Shown: one piece after another, positions 44,900 to 55,709 of the stretch
Position numbering within the stretch: the first letter of the stretch is position 1
How the letters are laid out: every line of letters starts with the position of its first letter
Source of the DNA: Closterium sp. NIES-65
Lineage: Eukaryota > Streptophyta > Zygnematophyceae > Desmidiales > Closteriaceae
DNA: 64,000 bases
Assembly: GCA_948144175.1 (NCBI GenBank)
Contig: CANXME010001990.1
Coordinates: 1,116,001-1,180,000, forward strand
Direction of reading: 5' to 3'
Notes under the pieces: generated by a model
What the model saw: only the letters and a program-made list of their open reading frames with translations
What the model was told of the DNA's origin: nothing
The model's database searches: none
Position numbers and translations under genes: made by a program

Positions 44900-47800
44900 C
44901 TCGTGTCACCTCCTGTCTCACAAGACTCTCCTTTGGCACCACCGCCTTGGTCACCCCTCCCTGCTTCGTCTCCGAAGCATGGCCTCCCGTGTCCTTGTCT
45001 CTGGTCTTCCCCGGTCCCTCCCTCCCCTTCCTCCGGGGCCTGGCCCTACCTGCGTCCCCTGTGTCGAGGGGCCACAGCGTGCTGCCCCTCACTCCTCTCA
45101 GTTTCCTCCGACAGAGGCCCCGCTGCAGACGCTTCACATGGACGTGTGGGGCCCGGCCCGCGTCCTTGGACAGGGTCACGAGCGCTACTTCCTGCTGGTG
45201 GTTGACGACTAATCGCGTTACACCACAGTCTTCCCCTTGCACAGCAAGGGTGATGTCACTGAGGTGTTGATCGACTGGATCCGCGCAGCTCGTCTCCAGC
45301 TCAGGAAGAGTTTCGGCTCGGACTTTCCTGTTCTGCGTCTGCACTCTGACAGAGGCGGAGAGTTCTCCTCTGGCCTTCTACGAGCCTACTGTCATGCACG
45401 AGGCATCCGCCACACCTTCACGGTTGGGGACTCTCCGCAGCAAAATGGGATTGCTGAGCGCCGCATTGGCATGGTCATGGACGTCGCCCGTACGTCCATG
45501 ATGCATGCGGCTGCCCCCCATTTTCTGTGGCCGTTTGCGGTTCGGTACGCGGCGCTTCAGATCAACCTTCAGCCCAGGGTCTCCATGCCGGAGACTTCCC
45601 GAGCTTTGCTGTGGCAGGGAAGGGTGGCGATACGTCTGCGTTCCGTGTCTGGGGATCTCGGGCGTTTGTCCGCGACTTGTCTGCGGACAAGGTGTCCCCT
45701 CGTGCTGCTCCCTTCGTCTTCCTTGGCTTCCCCCCTGACGCGCCAAGGTGGCAGTTCTACCATCCCACCTCTCGCCGTGTTCTATTCTTCCAGGACGTCA
45801 CGTTTGATGAGTCGGTCCCCTACTACCGTCTCTTCCCCTACCGCACTCCGTCCCTCCCCCCGCCACCGCTCTTCCTTGTGCCAGGTCCCCCCCCGGTAGA
45901 CCCCCTTCCCGCTCAGGGTCCTGCCCCTTCACGTGTGTCCCAAGTAGAAGCAGTCGAGCCTGTGGAGGTCCCTTGTGACTCTGGTGCTGCTGGGGATGCT
46001 GAGCCTGGGGGTGCTGACTCTAGGGGTGCTGAGCGTGTGGGTGCTACGCGTGGGGGTACTGAGCCTAGGGGTGCTGAGTTTGAGGGTGCTGCGACTAGGG
46101 GTGCTCAGGGTGGGAGTGCTGAGTCTAGGGGTACTGAGCCTGGGGGTGCTACGACTGGGGGTGCTGAGCCTGGGGGTGCTACGCCTGGAGGTGCTGAGCC
46201 TGGGTGTGCGGAGCCTGAGGGAGCTGGGCTTGCTCGTGTGGCGTCTGGCGGTGCTGGGCCTGGGGGTTCTCCGGGTGCTTTGTCTCGACGGGAGCCACTC
46301 TCTCCACAGGAGGTGCGTGAATGGTTTGCCTGGCGCTTGAGGCGTGCTGCTGGAGCTGGAGGTTCTTCGGCTGCTGAGGGTGCTAGTGCCATGGGTCCCG
46401 GAGGTGCTCGTACTAGGAGTACTGGAGCTGCTGGTCCTGCAAGTACTAGTGGAGCTGGAGCCACTGCGTCTTCTCGTAGTCCAGCTGGAGGTGGAGCTGC
46501 TGAGGGTGTTGGCGTTGACGGTACTGGAGGCGGTCCTGCTGGGGGTGCTACTGGTGCAGCTGGAGGTCCTGGAGCTACTGGAGCTGCTGGGGGTACTAGA
46601 GCTGGAGGTGCTACTGGCGCTAGTGCTATGGCTGGGGGTGCTGGTGCTGACCGTGCTGTGACTGGAGACGTTGCGCCGCCTCGGCCGTACTTCGTTCCGC
46701 TCCTTGAGCAGGTTCTTGGTCTCCCGCCTTCTACTGGTCCTCCTCCTCCCTTAGAGTGTCCACAGCCTGTCCCGTTACACCCGGCCTCCCCACTGCCTGC
46801 TCCGTCTCCCTACACTGGTCCTACTAGAGGTCTTGCTGAGCGTCGTGAGCCTTCGTCTCGTCGTGCGTTGCCTGTCCGTGCTGCTCGCGCTAGTGGTCGT
46901 GGTTCGCGTCCGCGTCCTCCCCCTATGCCCGGCACGCACCAAATGTCTCTCCGTCCGTCCACTACTCCTCTGCGTGCCCCTTTGCCTTCTCCTCCTGAGT
47001 CCTCTCTTCCTGCTCTTGCTGACCCAGAGTCGGACTCCCTTCGTGCTGCCAGTCCGACTGTCACGCGTCTCCTGGCTACTGTTGTTACTAACCCTTCCTT
47101 TGAGTCCACTGCTGCGTCTGCCCTAGTTGCTGAGCCCGTCGACTTTGCTGCTCGCTGTCGTCTAGACTACGCTGCTAGTCTTGTCGCTGAGTCTGAGTCT
47201 GTCTGTCCTCCGTCCGTCGGGGGTGAGTGTGCCCTTGGCACGGACGTTCTTGAGGACAGGCAGGAGGAGGTCCAGTGTTTGGCTGCTGCTTCACCTCATC
47301 TCGTGTCCGTACTGCTTACCCCTGAGGGAGACCCGGATGCATTTGACATCCGGACTCCGCGCTCTTACGCGGAGACGATAGAGGGTCCCTAATCCTCCAA
47401 GTGGCAGGTAGCTATGGATGCAAAGATGGCTTCTTGGAAGTCCACAGGCACCTACGTTGACGAGGTTCCCCCGCGTGGGGCCAACATCGTCAGTGGCATG
47501 TGGATTTTAAGGGTGAAGCGGCCTGGGTTCTACGCCTGTCTTCAAGGCGCGTTACGTGGCTCGTGGCTTCAGTCAGCTGCAGGGAGTTGACTACTTTCAG
47601 ACCTTCTCTCCCACCCCGGAGATGACCACTCTTCGGGTAGTGCTGCACATAGCTGCTCACCGTGACTACGAGCTACACTCTCTTGACTTCAGCACAGCTT
47701 TCTTGCAGGGCAGCCTGCACGAGGAGATCTGGCTGCGCCGCCCACTTGGCTTCACTGGGACTTTTCCTCCTAGCACCTAGTGGAGCCTCCGGCGGCCAGT

Positions 47801-48925
47801 CTACGGTCTCCGCAAGGCACCGCGTGAGTGGCACGACACACTAAAGACTACGCTTGCGGCTCTTGGGTTTGCTCCTTCTACTGCCGACCCGTCGCTGTTT
47901 CTGCGCACCAACACTTCTTTGCCGCCGTTCTACATCCTCGTGTACGTCGACGACTTGGTCTTTGCTATTGCTGACATTGCTCGACTCGCCCACGTAAAGT
48001 CCGGGCTGCAGAAGAGACACATGTGCACAGACCTGGGTGAACTGCGCAGGTACCTTGGCCTGGAGATCACCCGGGACAGAGCACGCCGCACCATTACCCT
48101 GACTCAGTCACACATGGTGTAGCAGGTCCTTCAACGCTTCGGCTTCACGTACTCCTCGCCTCAGGCCACTCCTCTGCCTACTCGCCACTCGCTCTTTGCT
48201 CTGCCTTCGGATGAGTCCGTAGAGTTGAGTGGCCCGTACCCAGAGCTTGTTGGCTGCCTCATGTACCTGATGACCTGCACACGACCTGACCTTGCATACC
48301 CTCTTAGCATTCTCGCACGCTATGTTACTCTGGGAGACACAGACCGGAGCACATGGCTGCAGCGAAGAAGGTGTTGCGCTACTTGTGCAGTACGTTGGGC
48401 ATGGGGCTTGTGCTTGGAGGGCAGTGTCCAGTGGTCCTCACTGGGCACGCAGACGCTTCTTGGGCTGACGACCAGGCTACGCAGCGGTCGTCACAGGGTT
48501 ACACCTTCAGCCTTGGTTCCGGCTCTGTTTCGTGGCGGGCTACCCGCTCGTCTTCTGTTCTCGGCTCCAGTTGTGAGGCTGAGATCTACGCAGGGGCCAT
48601 GGCTGCACAGGAGCTTCGCTGGCTCACCTACCTGCTGACTGACCTCGGAGAGCCGCCTCATTCTCCTCCAGTGTTGTACGTAGACAACAAGGCCATGCTG
48701 GCCTTGTGTCGGGAGCAGAGACTGGAGCACAAAACGAAGCACATTGCTCTTCGCTACTTCCTTACTCGTGAGCTACAGCAGCGTGGTCAGCTGCGTCTTG
48801 CGTACATGGCCTCTGAGGCCAAGACTGCTGATATCTTCACCAAGGCACTTGCGCCTTGTGATCATCAGCGCTTCTGTACTCAGCTGGGTCTTGTGTCTAC
48901 CTTGCCTCACTTACTCACCTCTTGA
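44900..48925 (+). pseudogene. E7 integrase-linker-RT-RNase H
   Basis: The integrase finger (HRLGHPSLLRLRSM...CVPCVEG) and first Asp (HMDVWGPA) end at a TAA near 45211 (a Tyr codon in relatives). The core continues in 45237-45640 with HSDRGGEFSS and SPQQNGIAERRI, then shifts frame. 45527-47392 carries the integrase C-terminus, linker and RT start, ending at a TAA (Tyr in relatives). RT continues in 47400-48120 with a 2-base gap near 47525, a TAG at 47778-47780 and an intact YVDD near 47942. A TAG at 48120 (Gln in relatives) and a frameshift precede RNase H. RNase H (48353-48925) itself looks complete, with HADASWADD, SSCEAEIYA and YVDNKAMLALC. Confidence 0.9.
45980..46260 (+). repeat. E7 linker minisatellite
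   Basis: About 18 copies of the 15-base GGTGCTGAGCCTGGG-type unit, in frame with integrase and RT, encoding Gly-Ala-Glu-Pro-Gly variants. Confidence 0.88.
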
Positions 48926-49132
48926 CCTTGTTTGTACTGTTACATATATATATACACCTGCTCTTGCTTGTTTAGCCTTATATATATATGTAATCTTGCA
49001 TGTGAACTGGCCTTGTGGCCTTGAACTTGTGCTCGGAATGTGTGGTGACGTTGTGATTCACCCTGAGCTTGCTTTGCTTTGCTTGACTGGTCTTGTGACC
49101 CCTTGTTCTCCCCCACTTTGCCTATGGGGGTG

Positions 49133-49257
49133 TGTCAGATTTATATGACTTTGCTGCTGTAGGCTATAGTGGGGTAGCACATATGGGGTACAGCTTTCTA
49201 GGGTTTGTTCTTGTACCCAACTTTCCCTTAGTCATTTCATTCTCGTTCAATTTCACA
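49133..49257 (+). repeat. E7 3' LTR
   Basis: 125 bp, TGTCAGATTTATATG to ATTTCACA, preceded by ATGGGGGTG and followed by TSD TGCTA. Confidence 0.94.
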
Positions 49258-49262
49258 TGCTA

Positions 49263-49362
49263 TTACTAGCTTTGGTTTTTTTTATCATGCATAGATATGT
49301 TTGATTTCCTAGGTTAGTGGCATTCCTATACTTTATTATAGTTATAGCACCGAACCAGGTTA
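49263..49362. other. Spacer between E7 and E8
   Basis: 100 bases of AT-rich unique-looking sequence with no feature except a T run near 49275. It ends with GGTTA (49358-49362), the left E8 target copy. Confidence 0.5.
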
Positions 49363-49498
49363 TGTGAAACAAGTGAACAGGAATGTCTGAACTATGAATG
49401 AAGGCAGTACAAATATGAAACCCTAACTGGGTTGTACCCCCTATGGGATACCCCACTACAGCCTACACAATAGTATAAGCTATAGATATGTTCTGACA
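49363..49498 (-). repeat. E8 3' LTR
   Basis: 136 bp; read on the minus strand it starts TGTCAGAACATATC and ends TTGTTTCACA. The family's CCTATGGGGGTG precedes it in the element. Confidence 0.96.
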
Positions 49499-49715
49499 CA
49501 CCCCCATAGGCAAAGTGGGGGAGAACAAGGGGTCACAAGACCAGTCAAGCAAAGCAAAGCAAAGCAAGCTCGGGGTGGATCACAAAGTCACCACACAGTC
49601 CGAGCACAAGAGCAGGGCCAGAGGCCAGTTCACATGCAGGAGTACAGACATATATATATATATAAAACTAGACAAGCAAGAGCAGGTATATATATATGTC
49701 ACAGTACAAGTAAAG

Positions 49716-52178
49716 TCAAGAGGAGAGCAAGTGAGGCAAGACAGGCACAAGACCCAGCTGGGTGCAGAGGCGCTGATGGTCACAAGGCGCGAGTGCCTTG
49801 GTGAACACATCAGCAGTGTTGGCCTCAGAGGCCACGTACGCAAGCCGCAACTGTCCACGCTGCTGCAGCTCACGAGCAAGGAAGTAGCGAAGAGCAATGT
49901 GCTTCGTTCTGTGCTCCAGACGCTGCTCTCGACACAAGGCCAGCATGGCCTTGTTGTCTACGTACAGCACTGGAGGAGAACGAGGCGGCTCTCCAAGGTC
50001 AGTCAGCAGGTAGGTGAGCCAGCGAAGCTCCTGTGCAGCCATGGCCCCAGCGTAGATCTCAGCCTCACAACTCGAGCTGAGAACCGAAGACGAGCGAGTA
50101 GCCCGCCACGAAACAGAGCCGGAACCAAGACTGAAGGTGTAACCCTGTGACGACCGCTGCGTAGCCTGGTCGTCAGCCCAAGAAGCGTCAGCGTGCCTTG
50201 TAAGGACCACTGGACTGCGCCCTCCAAGCACTAGCCCCATGCCCGACGTACTGCACAGGTAGCGCAACACCCTCTTCGCTGCAGCCATGTGCTCTGGTCG
50301 GTGTCTCCCAGGAGCAACATAGCGTGCAAGAATGCTCAGAGGGTATGCAAGGTCAGGTCGTGTGCAGGTCATCAGGTACATGAGGCAGCCAACAAGCTCT
50401 GGGTACGGGCCACTCGACTCTACGGACTCATCCGAAGGCAGAGCTGAGAGCGAGTGGCGAGTAGACAGAGGAGTGGCCTGAGGCGAGGAGTACGTGAAGC
50501 CGAAGCGCTGAAGGACCTGCTGCACCATGTGTGACTGAGTCAAGGTAATGGTGCGGCGTGCTCTGTCCCGAGTGATCTGCAAGCCAAGGTAGCTGCGCAG
50601 TTCACCCAGGTCTGTGCACGTGTGTCTCTTCAGCAGCTCGGACTTCACGTAGGCGAGTCCAGCAGTGTCCGCTATGGCAAAGACCAAGTCGTCGACGTAC
50701 ACGAGGATGTAGAACGGCGGCAGAGAAGTGTCGGTGCGCAGAAACAGCGACGGGTCGGCAGTAGAAGGAGCAAACCCAAGAGCCGCAAGCGTAGTCCTCA
50801 GTGTGTCGTGCCACTCACGCGGTGCCTGGCGGAGACCGTAGACTGGCCGACGGAGGCTCCACTGGGTGCCAGGAGGGAAAGTCCCAGTGAAGCCAGGTGG
50901 ACGGCGCAGCCAGATCTCCTCGTGCAGGCTACCCTGCAGGAACGCAGTGCTGAAGTCGAGAGAGTGAAGCTCGTAATCGCGCTGAGCGGCTATGTGCAGC
51001 AGCACCCGAAGAGTGGTCATCTTCGGGGTGGGAGAGAAGGTCTGAAAGTAGTCAACTCCCTGCCGCTGACTGAAGCCACGAGCAACGTACCGCGCCTTGA
51101 AGACAGGTGGAGAGCCCGGCGGCCGCTTCACCCTGAAGATCCACATGCCACTGACGATGTTCGCCCCAGGAGGGGGAACTGCGTCAACGTAGGTGCCTGT
51201 GGACTTCCAGGAAGCCATCTCTGCATCCATAGCTGCCTGCCACTGAGACGAGTAGGGACCCTCTACGGCCTCCGCGTAAGAGCGCGGAGTCGGGATGTCT
51301 AGTGCATCCGGGTCTCCCTCAGGAGCAAGCAGTACAGACGCGAGATGAGGTGAAGCAGCCGCCAGACACAGTAACTCCTCCTGCCTGTCCTCTAGGACGT
51401 CTGTGCCAAGAGCACAGTCACCCCCGACGGACAGAGGACAGTCAGACGCTGACTTAGCAACAAGACTAGCAGCGTAGTCCAGACGACAGCGAGCAGCAAA
51501 GTCGACGAGCTCAGCGACAAGGGCAGACGCAGCAGTGGACTCAAACGAGGGGTCAGTGACGACAGTAGCAAGGAGACGCGTGACAGTAGGACTGGCAGCA
51601 CGAAGAGAGTCCGACTCAGGGTCGGCAAGCGCAAGAAGAGAGGACTCAGGAGGAGAAGGCAAAGGGGCACGCAGAGGAGCAGTGGACGGACGCAGAGACA
51701 TTCGGTGCGTGCCAGGGATAGGAGGAGGACGCTGACGCGAACCGTGACCACTAGTGCGAGCAGCACGAACAGGCGACGCAGGGCGAGACGCAGGCTCACG
51801 ACGCTCAGCAAGACCTCCAGTAGGACCAGTGTAAGGAGAGGGAGCAGGCAGTGGAGAGGAAGGCTCCAAGAGGGACTGCGACTGGACAGGCTGTGGACAC
51901 TCTACCGGAGGAGAAAGACCAAGAACCTGCTGTAGGAGCGGAACGAAGTACGGCCGAGGCCGCGCGGCAACTCCAGACTCAGCAGGGACAGCACCAGCAC
52001 CCTCAGCGACAGCACCAGCGCCATCAACACCTCCAGCGGCACCAGTAGTAGAACCACCGCCGGGACAGACAGCAGTAGTCTCAGCACCAACACCCTCAGG
52101 AGCTCCTGCTCCAGGAGTACCCGCAGACCCAGCAGCTCCGGGACCGGCAGCACCAGCACCCTCGACGGTCGAAGAAGC
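49716..52178 (-). CDS. E8 RT-RNase H part of the polyprotein
   Basis: This is the part of the E8 frame beyond the TGA at 52181-52179, in the same frame as gag-integrase. Residues are numbered from the gag ATG at 55655. It begins with the rest of the Gly/Ala/Pro linker (103 codons before the first Met at 51869), then RPRPYFVPLLQQVLG, a Pro/Arg-rich stretch and RT (YSSQWQAAMDAEMASWKSTG) with YVDD at residues 1653-1656. RNase H has HADASWADD, SSCEAEIYAGAM and YVDNKAMLALC. It ends at TGA 49716. All catalytic residues are present. Whether it is made depends on readthrough or on the stop being a private mutation. Confidence 0.92.
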   Translation of the reverse strand, partial: ASSTVEGAGAAGPGAAGSAGTPGAGAPEGVGAETTAVCPGGGSTTGAAGGVDGAGAVAEGAGAVPAESGVAARPRPYFVPLLQQVLGLSPPVECPQPVQSQSLLEPSSPLPAPSPYTGPTGGLAERREPASRPASPVRAARTSGHGSRQRPPPIPGTHRMSLRPSTAPLRAPLPSPPESSLLALADPESDSLRAASPTVTRLLATVVTDPSFESTAASALVAELVDFAARCRLDYAASLVAKSASDCPLSVGGDCALGTDVLEDRQEELLCLAAASPHLASVLLAPEGDPDALDIPTPRSYAEAVEGPYSSQWQAAMDAEMASWKSTGTYVDAVPPPGANIVSGMWIFRVKRPPGSPPVFKARYVARGFSQRQGVDYFQTFSPTPKMTTLRVLLHIAAQRDYELHSLDFSTAFLQGSLHEEIWLRRPPGFTGTFPPGTQWSLRRPVYGLRQAPREWHDTLRTTLAALGFAPSTADPSLFLRTDTSLPPFYILVYVDDLVFAIADTAGLAYVKSELLKRHTCTDLGELRSYLGLQITRDRARRTITLTQSHMVQQVLQRFGFTYSSPQATPLSTRHSLSALPSDESVESSGPYPELVGCLMYLMTCTRPDLAYPLSILARYVAPGRHRPEHMAAAKRVLRYLCSTSGMGLVLGGRSPVVLTRHADASWADDQATQRSSQGYTFSLGSGSVSWRATRSSSVLSSSCEAEIYAGAMAAQELRWLTYLLTDLGEPPRSPPVLYVDNKAMLALCREQRLEHRTKHIALRYFLARELQQRGQLRLAYVASEANTADVFTKALAPCDHQRLCTQLGLVPVLPHLLSS

Positions 52179-55100
52179 TCAAGCTCCAGCAGCACGCCTC
52201 CAGCGGCGAGCAAACCACTCGCGCAGCTCCTGTGGAGAGAGGGGCTCCCGGCGAGACGCAGCAGCAGGAGAAACCCCAGGCTCAACAGCTCCAGACGTAG
52301 CACCCCCAGGCTCAGCAACTCCAGACTCAGTACCCCCCGACCCAGCACCTCCAGGCACCGTACCCCCCGGCTCAGCACCCCCAGGCTCAGCACCCTCCGC
52401 AGTAGCACTCCCAGGCTCAGCACCCTCCGCAGTAGCACTCCCAGGCCCACCACCCCCAGGCTCAGCACCCCCCGTAGCAGCACCTCCAGGCTCGGCACCC
52501 CCGCGCACAGCACCCCCAGAGTCAGCACCCCCAGGCTCAGCACCTGCAGCAGCACCAGAGTCACCAGTAACCTCGACCGGGTCAACAGCGTCTACCTGGG
52601 ACACACCTGAGGGGGCAGGAACCTGAGGGGGGAGGGGGTCTACCGGGGGGGGAACTGGCACAAGGAAGTCCGACGGAGGGGGGAGGGAAGGAGTGCGGTA
52701 GGGGAAGAGGCGGTAGAAGGGGACTGACTCGTCGAACGTGACGTCCTGGGAGGACAGAACACTACGAGAGGAGGGGTGGTAAAACTGCCACCCGGGAGCG
52801 TCTGTGGGGAAGCCAAGGAAGACACAGGGAGCAGCACGAGGGGACAGCTTGTCCACAGACAAGTCGCGGACAAACGCCCGAGATCCCCAGACACGGAACG
52901 CCGACGCATCGCCAACCTTCCCCGTCCACAGCAAAGCTGGGGAGGTCTCCGGTCGGGAGACTCTGGGCTGAAGGTTGATCTGATGCGCGGCGTACCGAAC
53001 CGCAAACGGCCACAGAAAATGGGGGGCAGCCGCATGCACCATGCACGTACGGGCGACGTCCATGACAATGCCGATGCGGCGCTCAGCAATCCCATTCTGC
53101 TGTGGAGAGTCCGGAAGCGTGAAGGTCTGGCGGATGCCTCGTGCCCGACAGTAGGCTCGCAGAAGGTCGGAGGAGAACTCTCCGCCTCTGTCCGAATGCA
53201 GACGCAGAACAGGAAAGTCCGAGCCGAAGCTCCGCCTGAGGTGGAGACGAGCTGCGCGGATCCAGTCGATCAACACCTCAGTGACCTCACCCTTGCTGCG
53301 CAAGAGGAAGACTGTGGTGTAACGCGAGTAGTCGTCAACCACCAGCAGGAAGTAGCGCTCGTGACCCTGTCCACGGACGCGGGCTGGGCCCCACACGTCC
53401 ATGTGAAGCGTGTGCATCAAGGCCTCCGTCGGAGGGAACGGAGAGGAGTGAGGGGTAGCCCGCAGGCGACCCTCGACACAGGGGACACAGGGAGGGCCAG
53501 GCCCCGGAGGAAGGGGAGGGAGGGACCGGGGAAGGCCAGAGACAAGAAGGCGAGAGGCCATGCCCCGGAGACGAGGCAGGGAGGGGTGACCCATCCTGTG
53601 GTGCCACAGGAGGGTCTCGTGGGACAGGAGGCGACACGAGCAGGGGGCAGACTCAGGACCAGACCTGGACGCTGCAGCAAACACCTGACCCGACGCAGCT
53701 ACCTGACCAGACGCAGGAGAAGGAGACGGAACAGTGAGTGTGTACAGGCTCAACCCTGGACCACGTGTGAATGTGGTCAGGTATCGACCTGTGTCTGCGT
53801 CCGTGCAGTGGGTGACTCGTCGGGGCGCAGGGGTGAACTGGTCAACCCCTGCATCCTGTAGGTCAGCACCCGCCACCAAGTTCGTAGAGAACGAGGGGAG
53901 GTAGAGACCGGACAGGGCGCCAGACAGGACCGCAGGGCACGGCAGGACTGTGGAGTAGCGAGCCAGAACAGGACCCCCGGAGGGGTCTGCCAAGGAGACC
54001 GCCACTGGCCGACTAAGCGGCGTGAGTGTGGTGCGGTCTCGAAAGAAGGAGCGAGACGCCCCGGAGTCAAGAGTGAAAGTGAGAGAGGGTGAAGTCGACA
54101 CAGTACCTGAGAGGGCAGACTCACCAGCACCTGAGGACTCAGACTCACTGGCACCTAGAGCAACAGCCTCACCAGCACCTGGAGCAGCAGCCTCAACAGC
54201 ACCTAGAGCCGCAGTACCAATGCCCGGGTCGGGCGGGAAACACCGGTAACAGTCACTCTCCTCACTAATAGTCACAGCATACATAGCAGCAAGAATAGCA
54301 TCAAAGTCAAGATCAAAGATAGCTACTCCAGCCCTAGACAGCTGGTCCCAGCGAGGGATCTCAGAGGCGTCAGGAAACTGGCGGCGCCAAGCGTCAGTCA
54401 GGCGGCCGAAGCAACGCTGGGCGGAGTGTGGACCACCACACTGCTCACCCGCACGCTCGCCAGTGCGCAGGACGTAAGTGCACGGACCAGTACCCCCACC
54501 CCGCTGACGCGCAGAGTACCACTCACGGAGCTGCTGCGGGGAGAGGGTCTCCTGACCACGCTGCTGCTGCTGGCGCTGACCACCACCGGAGCCACTCCTC
54601 CTCGGCGCGCCACGACCTCCGCCGCCTTCTCCGCCGCCTCCTCCGCCGCCGCCGCCACCACCTCCACCGCCACCGCCACTCCCACCGTCGCCGCCGCCAC
54701 CGCCGCCTCCGCCTCCACCCCCACTACCACCGCCGCTGCCGCCCCCGCCTCCACTGCCTCCGCCGACACCTCCACTCCCGCCACTACTCCCGCTACCACC
54801 CTCACCTCCGCCGCTGCCTCTACCTCCGCCTCCACCGCCCCCGCCGCCTCCACCACCGCCCCTGCCCCCCTTGCTCTTGCCAGAGCGACGTCTCCCGCTG
54901 GGGGCAGACGCCGCTCCGACCGACTCAAAACCAACCAGGTCGACCGTAGCAGCAGAGGCGACAGAGGGCAGGAGGGGGGAGGGGGAACACCCCTCAAAGA
55001 TGGGGGTGCGCGGGTCACCACGAGAGGCCCCTACAGCGAGAATGCTCTTCTCGGCTGCGAGGAGGGACTTCTCGAGGATCTCGACAGTGAGAGTGGTGGG

Positions 55101-55655
55101 GGAGACTGCGAGTAGGTCGTCCGTGACTCCGCGAAGGGAGTCAGGGAGGCGGGTGACAATGTAGTAGAGAGTGAAGTACTTGGGGGGGGGGGGGTTCTTG
55201 GCGCAGAACTCAGCAGGAAGTGCAGCGCGGAAGCGAGCGTCACTAGTGCGCAGGTGGGTAATGAGGTCGGCGACTGTGGCAAAAGCAGCAAGGTCGGGAA
55301 AGAGGTACGGTAGCATGAGGCGGCTCAGTGCAGCAGTGGCAGGGGTGGAGTAACGTGCGATAACGGCGTCGTACAAGGTCTTAGCACTCTTGTACGACCC
55401 AAAGTGCGCACGCTCAGCGGGAGGGAGGTGGCGACGCACAGCAAGACGTGCAGCAGCATCGCGTGTGGCCCACTGTGAGCGAACAGTGGCATCCTCAGTA
55501 GCAGCAGGGGCGGGAGAGGCACCAGAAGTGAGATCAAAGAGAGAGAGTCCGTCAGCTCTGTCGCACTGTAGGAAAAGCAGTAGGTCGTGTACCCACACGT
55601 CAAAGTCAATGGCTCTGCCCTCAGCGTCAAAGGCGAGGACACTGGGGGTAGCCAT
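52179..55655 (-). CDS. E8 gag-protease-integrase, ends at nonsense codon
   Basis: It starts at the ATG read at 55655 (MATPSVLAFDAEGRAIDFDVW), a start conserved in E6 and E9; the frame is open upstream but the leader is not conserved there. Order: capsid-like domain (about residues 1-240), Gly-rich tract, QQLREWY, Cys/His motif CTYVLRTGERAGEQC...H....C, protease D530-S-G, integrase finger (HHRMGHPSLPRL...CVPC), catalytic D753, D822 and E858 (D,D35E), a C-terminal SH3-like part (RVWGSRAFVRD...CVFLGFPTDAPGWQF) and the repetitive linker. It stops at TGA 52181-52179 (residue 1159), where relatives have Gly (GGA), a G-to-T change. The frame continues unchanged beyond it. Confidence 0.93.
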   Translation of the reverse strand: MATPSVLAFDAEGRAIDFDVWVHDLLLFLQCDRADGLSLFDLTSGASPAPAATEDATVRSQWATRDAAARLAVRRHLPPAERAHFGSYKSAKTLYDAVIARYSTPATAALSRLMLPYLFPDLAAFATVADLITHLRTSDARFRAALPAEFCAKNPPPPKYFTLYYIVTRLPDSLRGVTDDLLAVSPTTLTVEILEKSLLAAEKSILAVGASRGDPRTPIFEGCSPSPLLPSVASAATVDLVGFESVGAASAPSGRRRSGKSKGGRGGGGGGGGGGGGGRGSGGGEGGSGSSGGSGGVGGGSGGGGGSGGGSGGGGGGGGGGGDGGSGGGGGGGGGGGGGGGGEGGGGRGAPRRSGSGGGQRQQQQRGQETLSPQQLREWYSARQRGGGTGPCTYVLRTGERAGEQCGGPHSAQRCFGRLTDAWRRQFPDASEIPRWDQLSRAGVAIFDLDFDAILAAMYAVTISEESDCYRCFPPDPGIGTAALGAVEAAAPGAGEAVALGASESESSGAGESALSGTVSTSPSLTFTLDSGASRSFFRDRTTLTPLSRPVAVSLADPSGGPVLARYSTVLPCPAVLSGALSGLYLPSFSTNLVAGADLQDAGVDQFTPAPRRVTHCTDADTGRYLTTFTRGPGLSLYTLTVPSPSPASGQVAASGQVFAAASRSGPESAPCSCRLLSHETLLWHHRMGHPSLPRLRGMASRLLVSGLPRSLPPLPPGPGPPCVPCVEGRLRATPHSSPFPPTEALMHTLHMDVWGPARVRGQGHERYFLLVVDDYSRYTTVFLLRSKGEVTEVLIDWIRAARLHLRRSFGSDFPVLRLHSDRGGEFSSDLLRAYCRARGIRQTFTLPDSPQQNGIAERRIGIVMDVARTCMVHAAAPHFLWPFAVRYAAHQINLQPRVSRPETSPALLWTGKVGDASAFRVWGSRAFVRDLSVDKLSPRAAPCVFLGFPTDAPGWQFYHPSSRSVLSSQDVTFDESVPFYRLFPYRTPSLPPPSDFLVPVPPPVDPLPPQVPAPSGVSQVDAVDPVEVTGDSGAAAGAEPGGADSGGAVRGGAEPGGAATGGAEPGGGGPGSATAEGAEPGSATAEGAEPGGAEPGGTVPGGAGSGGTESGVAEPGGATSGAVEPGVSPAAASRREPLSPQELREWFARRWRRAAGA
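52260..52560 (-). repeat. E8 linker minisatellite
   Basis: About 20 imperfect copies of the 15-base unit (on the plus strand CCCAGGCTCAGCACC). Some copies are grouped in longer units, for example GAGCCTGGGAGTGCTACTGC repeated twice (52390-52440 region). Confidence 0.88.
54590..54870 (-). repeat. E8 Gly-rich tract in gag
   Basis: An imperfect GGCGGTGGAGGC-type trinucleotide/hexanucleotide repeat encoding about 90 mostly Gly residues with some Ser, between capsid and Cys/His motif. Equivalent tracts lie at 35390-35600 (E6), 43735-43930 (E7) and 58600-58850 (E9). Opposite-strand frames read as Pro or Ala/Thr-rich proteins and are not genes. Confidence 0.85.
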
Positions 55656-55709
55656 GACAGCAGTAGAGAGAGGGCAGTGCGCAGAGTAAAGCTCAGTGCT
55701 CACCAGACA

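Larger units (their letters stand above)
41945..49257 (+). mobile_element. E7: short-LTR copia retrotransposon
   Basis: A 7313-bp plus-strand element with 125-bp LTRs (41945-42069, 49133-49257) that differ at five positions, and TSD TGCTA (41940-41944, 49258-49262). All domains are present in family order but stops and frameshifts interrupt them. The 3' tail (48926-49132) has the family's TATATATA tracts and TGAACTGGCC...CCCACTTTGCC. It lies tail-to-tail with E8, 105 bases away. Confidence 0.96.

Noticed and set aside
48940-48990. TATATATA tracts after RNase H as promoters
   Set aside because: They lie at the same place in the 3' tail of E5, E7, E8 and E9 with no gene downstream; they are better read as part of the untranslated tail.
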